Source of the DNA: CAYRTD01 sp964595055
GTDB lineage: Bacteria > Bacteroidota > Bacteroidia > Bacteroidales > GCA-2748055
Direction of reading: 5' to 3'
DNA: 9,267 bases
Assembly: GCA_964595055.1 (NCBI GenBank)
Contig: CAZQOV010000127.1
Coordinates: 1 to 9,267 of the forward strand
Shown here: positions 5,971 through 9,267 of the stretch, in pieces
Numbering within the stretch: the first letter of the stretch is position 1
How the letters are laid out: the number at the start of each line of letters is the position of its first letter
Translations under genes and position numbers: made by a program
Notes under the pieces: model-generated
Databases searched by the model: none
The model's input: the letters and a program-made list of their open reading frames with translations, nothing else
What the model was told of the DNA's origin: nothing

Positions 5971-5978
5971 TAACTTTG
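5971..5978 (+). promoter_or_regulatory. Second candidate -7 box (TAACTTTG)
   Basis: Exact match to TAnnTTTG. A TTTG at 5940-5943 lies 27 bases upstream, a little too far for the usual -33 spacing. Transcription would start near 5985, shortly before the mini-ORF at 6001. Confidence 0.35.
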
Positions 5979-6000
5979 CTTGTCTGGTATCGTCCGGAGA

Positions 6001-6036
6001 ATGAAAAATAAGTTGCAATGGATTTCAACCGTTTGA
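6001..6036 (+). CDS. Possible 11-residue mini-ORF or broken gene start
   Basis: ATG to TGA encodes MKNKLQWISTV. The basic start followed by a hydrophobic turn resembles the front of a signal peptide. GGAG at 5996-5999 ends one base before the ATG, too close for a good ribosome site. With a promoter-like box 23 bases upstream it could be a leader peptide, or the start of a gene lost by frameshift. Weak evidence only. Confidence 0.15.
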   Translation: MKNKLQWISTV

Positions 6037-6132
6037 AAAGAAGGTTAAAGCTCCGAAGAACCTGCGCCAGTTCTGTATATTCTGGAAAGATTTAATGAAG
6101 ACCAAGGCACAGTATTCCTCTCTTTTTTCATG

Positions 6133-6189
6133 AAGTGTTAAACCTTCATTTATGTATTGCTTCCTTTTATGTTGTTTACCTTAACACTT
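6133..6189. repeat. 9-bp inverted repeat in the cydB-amidotransferase spacer
   Basis: AAGTGTTAA (6133-6141) and TTAACACTT (6181-6189) are perfect inverted copies with a 39-base loop that is T-rich. A transcript could fold into a long hairpin. No T-run follows the right arm. Confidence 0.35.
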
Positions 6190-6434
6190 AAGCGCGGATG
6201 AATTAAGAATAGACAAAATTCACACAGGGGCCTCTCATTGTAAAGGAAAGGACTAATCACTATTTTCTTATTGATTTATATCGTTTAGCGTTAATGGGTG
6301 AGATGATTCTGAAATGCATGAAATAAGCAATCCTTTTCCTTAAGCAGAACCCATCTTAAATACATGAGAATTGGCTGCAACAATGACTGCTGATCTGCCC
6401 CGCCTCCACTGGAGTCCAATTAAATAATCATTTT

Positions 6435-6442
6435 TTTCTTTG
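6435..6442 (+). promoter_or_regulatory. Weak -7-like box (TTTCTTTG) before the amidotransferase gene
   Basis: One mismatch to TAnnTTTG, ending 14 bases before the ATG at 6457, which would give a very short leader. It is the best promoter-like word in the upstream region and would drive the two-gene operon. Confidence 0.3.
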
Positions 6443-6456
6443 TAAAATTTCAGCTA

Positions 6457-7032
6457 ATGCTATTAATAATTGATAATCAGAGTTCTTTTATTAAAAAGTT
6501 TAAACGTCAATATCTGGCGGAACAGGATTTTGACTATGTTTTTTTTGATCATAACCAACCCATTACCTTGTCGGCTAAAACCAAAATAAAAGGCATAATT
6601 CTATCTGGAGGTAAAGGGAATCCCTATGAACCTCTTAATTTGACCTCCAATTTCGTGGCTCTTATGAATTTTGAGGTTCCTGTAATTGGATTTTGCCTGG
6701 GACATGAGATTATTGCTGCAGCTTTTCGGGGAAGAATCAAAAAATTGCCCGAATACCATGCCCGCAAAGAAATGGTTACCATCACCAGACCGGAAGATCC
6801 GATTTTCGAAGGACTTGAATCCACTGAAATATCTTTGGTGAAACGGCACTATTATCATGTTACTGAAATCCCTCCGGGTTTTGAAAGCCTGGCAAGCTCT
6901 GATACCTGCGTAAATGAGATCATCAGGCATAAAACAAAAAGTATATACGGGTTTCAGTCACATCCGGAAGTATCTGGTAAAGAAGGAATACAAATGATTC
7001 ATAATTTTTTAAAAATTTGTAAAGTCATATAA
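6457..7032 (+). CDS. Class I glutamine amidotransferase (GuaA N-domain-like)
   Basis: A 191-residue soluble protein matching the stand-alone glutaminase domain. The nucleophile elbow is GFCLGHE with C80; the triad partners are H169 and E171 in FQSHPEV. LSGGKGNPYEP (49-59) is the oxyanion-side loop as in GMP synthase. The enzyme splits glutamine and feeds ammonia to a partner. Overall it reads most like the GuaA amidotransferase domain or archaeal GuaAa, but the usual S-H-G-D around the middle is KRHYYH (129-134) and there is no PP-loop GMP synthase partner. It is instead followed 15 bases later by an ATP-grasp fusion gene, so I infer that it serves that protein. A simple gamma-glutamyl hydrolase role is an alternative. 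The ATG gives a canonical start of the Rossmann-like fold (MLLIIDNQ). Confidence 0.85.
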   Translation: MLLIIDNQSSFIKKFKRQYLAEQDFDYVFFDHNQPITLSAKTKIKGIILSGGKGNPYEPLNLTSNFVALMNFEVPVIGFCLGHEIIAAAFRGRIKKLPEYHARKEMVTITRPEDPIFEGLESTEISLVKRHYYHVTEIPPGFESLASSDTCVNEIIRHKTKSIYGFQSHPEVSGKEGIQMIHNFLKICKVI

Positions 7033-7040
7033 GCAAATTC

Positions 7041-7047
7041 AGGAAAA
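7041..7047 (+). promoter_or_regulatory. Ribosome binding site deciding the GTG start at 7048
   Basis: AGGAAAA directly precedes GTG at 7048. The GTG start is supported by the sequence that follows, MKIALIYNKD, a normal first strand of a D-Ala-D-Ala-ligase-like N-domain; the next in-frame Met is residue 20. Spacing from AGGA to GTG is short (3 bases). Confidence 0.45.
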
Positions 7048-9207
7048 GTGAAAATCGCACTTATTTATAACAAAGACATCAGCGGGGTTATTAATACCTT
7101 CGGTATGCAGAATAAAGAATTCTATAATGAGAATACCGTAAATAAAGTTGCCCATAGCCTTGAAAAAGCGGGACACAATGTCGCAATACTCGATGGCAAT
7201 AAACAGATCATCGAACGATTGGAGAATTTTATGCCGCGTGTAAATGAAGGTGAGCAAATGGGAATGATCTTTAATATGGCTTACGGTATACAGGGAGAGA
7301 GCCGCTATACGCACATCCCTTCAATGCTGGAAATGCTTGGTCTTCCGTATGTAGGTTCTTCTCCTTCAGGACATACCCTGGCATTGGATAAGGTATTGAC
7401 AAAAATAATCTGGAAAAATAATGATCTGCCTACCCCCGATTTTTGGGTTTTTCATTCCTCCGCAGAAAATTTAAAAAGCGTTCAATATCCGGTTATTGTA
7501 AAACCTAAGATGGAGAGCGTATCCTTTGGCTTAAAGGTGGTTGCAAATGAAAAGGATCTTCGTGATGCAATCGATTTTATTGTTCAGGAATTTGATCAAC
7601 CTGCACTGGTAGAACAGTTTATCCGGGGACGGGAGTTTTGTGTGGGACTCCTTGGAAATTCTCCGGTGGAAACATTTCCTGTGCTTGAAATCGATCTTGC
7701 AGGCAATCCCGATGCAATACAGACGGTTGATAATAAAAAACATCAGCCCATGAAAAAACTTTGTCCTGCGCCTATCAGCCCAGCACTGGCTGAAAAAATG
7801 CAGAAATTGAGTGTTGCCGCTTTCAAGAGTTTAAACCTTAGAGATTTTGCAAGGGTAGATATTCGTCTCGACGAGAATGAAAATATTTACTTACTGGAGA
7901 TTAACTCCATGGCCAGCCTCGGAGAAACGGGTTCTTACCCTACCGCTGCAAAAGTAGCCGGGTATACTTTTGATACCCTTGTAAATAAGATGCTTGATGT
8001 GGCCTCTGTCCGTTATTTTACCCAGTCCCTTCCATCTCCGGGTGAAGGAAAACCCAGAGAGAAATCATCCCAGGCCTCCCGTATGCGTACGTTCATTAAA
8101 ACACGACAGGAACAAACGGAAAAATTTCTGAAGACCCTGGTAGATACAGATACCTATTTAAGAAATGTTGAAGGGGTAAATTATTGTAGTGAATTGATAA
8201 GCAATGAACTGAGCCCACTGGGATTCACCAGGGAGATCTATCCGCAGTTGGAGGTTGGAAATATCATTTATCTGACCAACTCCGTTCATAAACCCCTCGA
8301 TTTTCTGATTCTTCAGCCGGTCGATAATCGCGTTATGCTGGCCAGACATGAGAATTTTAAATCTTATGAACAATACCTTGAAGGAACCGGGATTTGGGAG
8401 AATAAGGGTGGAATTGCCATATTAATTTCGGCTTTGCAATCTCTCCGGTTTTTACGCAAGCTTCGGAAGATTAACCTCGGCATCTTGCTCATTAGCGATT
8501 CTACAATTGATGGCCGATACTCTAAAGATATCATAAAGCAAAAAGCTGAAAATGCAAGGATCATCCTATCACTGAGCGGTTCATCAAAGAACGGCGGCTT
8601 GATTCTGTCACGCTCTGGTTCAGCCTTATACAGGTTAGAGACCAAGTTGATAAAGAGTAACTCCCCTGAAAATGTTTCTTTGACGGCCATGCATTTTAAT
8701 AAGACCCTCGCTTCCATCTCGGATATTTCCCGGAATGATCACAATAATATTATCGCTCCTTTTGATATACAGTTTAAAAGTAACATTTTTAAGAACTACG
8801 CTTATGGCTCCGCCGGTATCAGCATCAGATATAACTCCCCCGGTGTTCTGGAAGAAATCCGGAAAAAGATGGATAAAATCCTTACCCAGCAAAAACGTAG
8901 TAAGATATATCAATTACAGATAGAAGGGGGAATGAAACGGCCGGCTATGATCATGACCCAAAACTCAAAAGATCTTTTTGATATGATCAGCCAAATAGCT
9001 AAACGTATAGATGTAAGGATAAGCGAAGAACACCGCTGGAGTTCATCGGATATTTGTCATATTCAAAAAGATATTCCGAAAATTGATGGTCTTGGTCCTG
9101 TAGGACAGTTTTTGCCTTCTGAAAATGAACGAATAATTCGTCATAGCTTAATAGAACGAGCCCTCTTGCTGGGTATCATTCTGCTTGAAGGGAAAAAATC
9201 AGAATGA
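7048..9207 (+). CDS. Fusion: D-Ala-D-Ala-ligase-like ATP-grasp + degenerate M20 peptidase domain
   Basis: A 719-residue cytoplasmic protein. Residues 1-325 have the D-Ala-D-Ala ligase layout: N-domain, FNMAYGIQGES (75-85), LPYVGSSPSG (99-108), YPVIVKP with K152 for ATP, LVEQFIRGRE (187-196), and ARVD (D271) with LEIN (E284, N286) for Mg2+. Such enzymes activate a carboxylate as acyl phosphate. The GGxSxExxVS motif and the omega-loop Tyr of true Ddl are not seen and the PGMT part is MASL, so the substrate is probably not D-Ala. Residues about 355-715 follow M20 carboxypeptidases: FLKTLVDTDTYLRNVEG, YLEGTGIWENKGG (443-455), HRWSSSD (662-668), IDGLGPVG (679-686). Aligned by eye, the zinc His (HxD) is P424, the bridging Asp is E451, the catalytic Glu pair is S485/T486, and the last His is P690, so hydrolysis is unlikely. 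A charged linker (about 325-350) joins the halves. It is co-transcribed with the amidotransferase. Confidence 0.85.
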   Translation: MKIALIYNKDISGVINTFGMQNKEFYNENTVNKVAHSLEKAGHNVAILDGNKQIIERLENFMPRVNEGEQMGMIFNMAYGIQGESRYTHIPSMLEMLGLPYVGSSPSGHTLALDKVLTKIIWKNNDLPTPDFWVFHSSAENLKSVQYPVIVKPKMESVSFGLKVVANEKDLRDAIDFIVQEFDQPALVEQFIRGREFCVGLLGNSPVETFPVLEIDLAGNPDAIQTVDNKKHQPMKKLCPAPISPALAEKMQKLSVAAFKSLNLRDFARVDIRLDENENIYLLEINSMASLGETGSYPTAAKVAGYTFDTLVNKMLDVASVRYFTQSLPSPGEGKPREKSSQASRMRTFIKTRQEQTEKFLKTLVDTDTYLRNVEGVNYCSELISNELSPLGFTREIYPQLEVGNIIYLTNSVHKPLDFLILQPVDNRVMLARHENFKSYEQYLEGTGIWENKGGIAILISALQSLRFLRKLRKINLGILLISDSTIDGRYSKDIIKQKAENARIILSLSGSSKNGGLILSRSGSALYRLETKLIKSNSPENVSLTAMHFNKTLASISDISRNDHNNIIAPFDIQFKSNIFKNYAYGSAGISIRYNSPGVLEEIRKKMDKILTQQKRSKIYQLQIEGGMKRPAMIMTQNSKDLFDMISQIAKRIDVRISEEHRWSSSDICHIQKDIPKIDGLGPVGQFLPSENERIIRHSLIERALLLGIILLEGKKSE

Positions 9208-9244
9208 TGTCTCAATTTTCCAATTTTATGCTTTGGTAAGCGAA

Positions 9245-9252
9245 TACTTTTG
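9245..9252 (+). promoter_or_regulatory. Candidate -7 box (TACTTTTG) for a gene beyond the window
   Basis: Exact match to TAnnTTTG, followed by CCC as often in Bacteroidetes promoters. It lies 38 bases after the fusion gene stop and would start a transcript at the very end of the window. A TTTG at 9232 is too close to be the -33 element. No terminator hairpin is seen between 9207 and here. Confidence 0.4.
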
Positions 9253-9267
9253 CCCTGTCATTCAATT

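Larger units (their letters stand above)
5926..6456. other. 530-base region without a clear gene
   Basis: No frame of convincing length on either strand. It holds two exact TAnnTTTG boxes, a 14-bp palindrome, an 11-codon mini-ORF and a 9-bp inverted repeat, listed separately. Two short open frames without starts, about 6005-6130 (with KNLRQFCIFWKDLMKTKAQY) and 6220-6326 (with NHYFLIDLYRLALMGEMILK), look protein-like but are not recognised. The whole could be a decayed gene, a small RNA region or a long leader. Confidence 0.5.

Noticed and set aside
6457..7032. Naming the amidotransferase guaA, trpG or pabA
   Set aside because: It lacks the GMP synthase ATP-pyrophosphatase domain and has no trp or pab partner nearby; the middle motif also differs.
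7048..8019. Naming the fusion gene ddl
   Set aside because: Several D-Ala-D-Ala ligase motifs are not visible and the protein has an added M20-like half.
9204..9239. Overlapping 11-codon ORF (MMSQFSNFMLW) at the end of the fusion gene
   Set aside because: Too short and without any other support; most likely chance.

Overview
The window looks like chromosomal DNA from a Bacteroidetes-type bacterium, on a draft scaffold with one 100-N gap. The lineage call is inferred from four things: TAnnTTTG promoter-like boxes, mostly absent Shine-Dalgarno sequences, the Bacteroidetes-like form of CydA and CydB, and the start of a glutamine synthetase on the minus strand whose first residues read MKSKLEYIWLDG. 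No rRNA, tRNA or CRISPR array is visible.

Layout. Positions 1-38 hold the 5' end of the glutamine synthetase, reading out of the window. A very A+T-rich divergent intergenic region with a run of ten G follows, then about 300 bases without a recognisable gene. Positions 676-1563 encode a secreted right-handed beta-helix protein. Positions 1568-1867 are a scar zone: the tail of an IS200/RAYT-like transposase, 7-bp tandem repeats, and the gap inside those repeats. A sulfotransferase-like gene (1996-2820) lies behind a palindromic promoter candidate. It is followed by the broken-off C-terminus of a zinc-type alcohol dehydrogenase (2823-2948), a small DUF2905 membrane protein (2998-3228), and a second patch of intergenic repeats. 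The cydAB operon (3494-5925) encodes a cytochrome bd-type quinol oxidase. A 530-base gap with promoter-like boxes but no clear gene follows.

The last part is a two-gene operon: a class I glutamine amidotransferase (6457-7032) and, 15 bases later, a 719-residue fusion protein (7048-9207). The fusion joins a D-Ala-D-Ala-ligase-like ATP-grasp ligase to an M20-peptidase-like domain. In the M20 part most metal-binding and catalytic positions appear to be replaced, although the family signature IDGLGPVG remains. An ammonia-supplying enzyme, an acyl-phosphate-forming ligase and a probably dead peptidase module next to each other make this the best candidate here for an undescribed amide- or peptide-forming system.

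The left third (up to about 3490) looks like accessory DNA with gene remnants and repeats. The right two thirds look like stable, well-kept operons.
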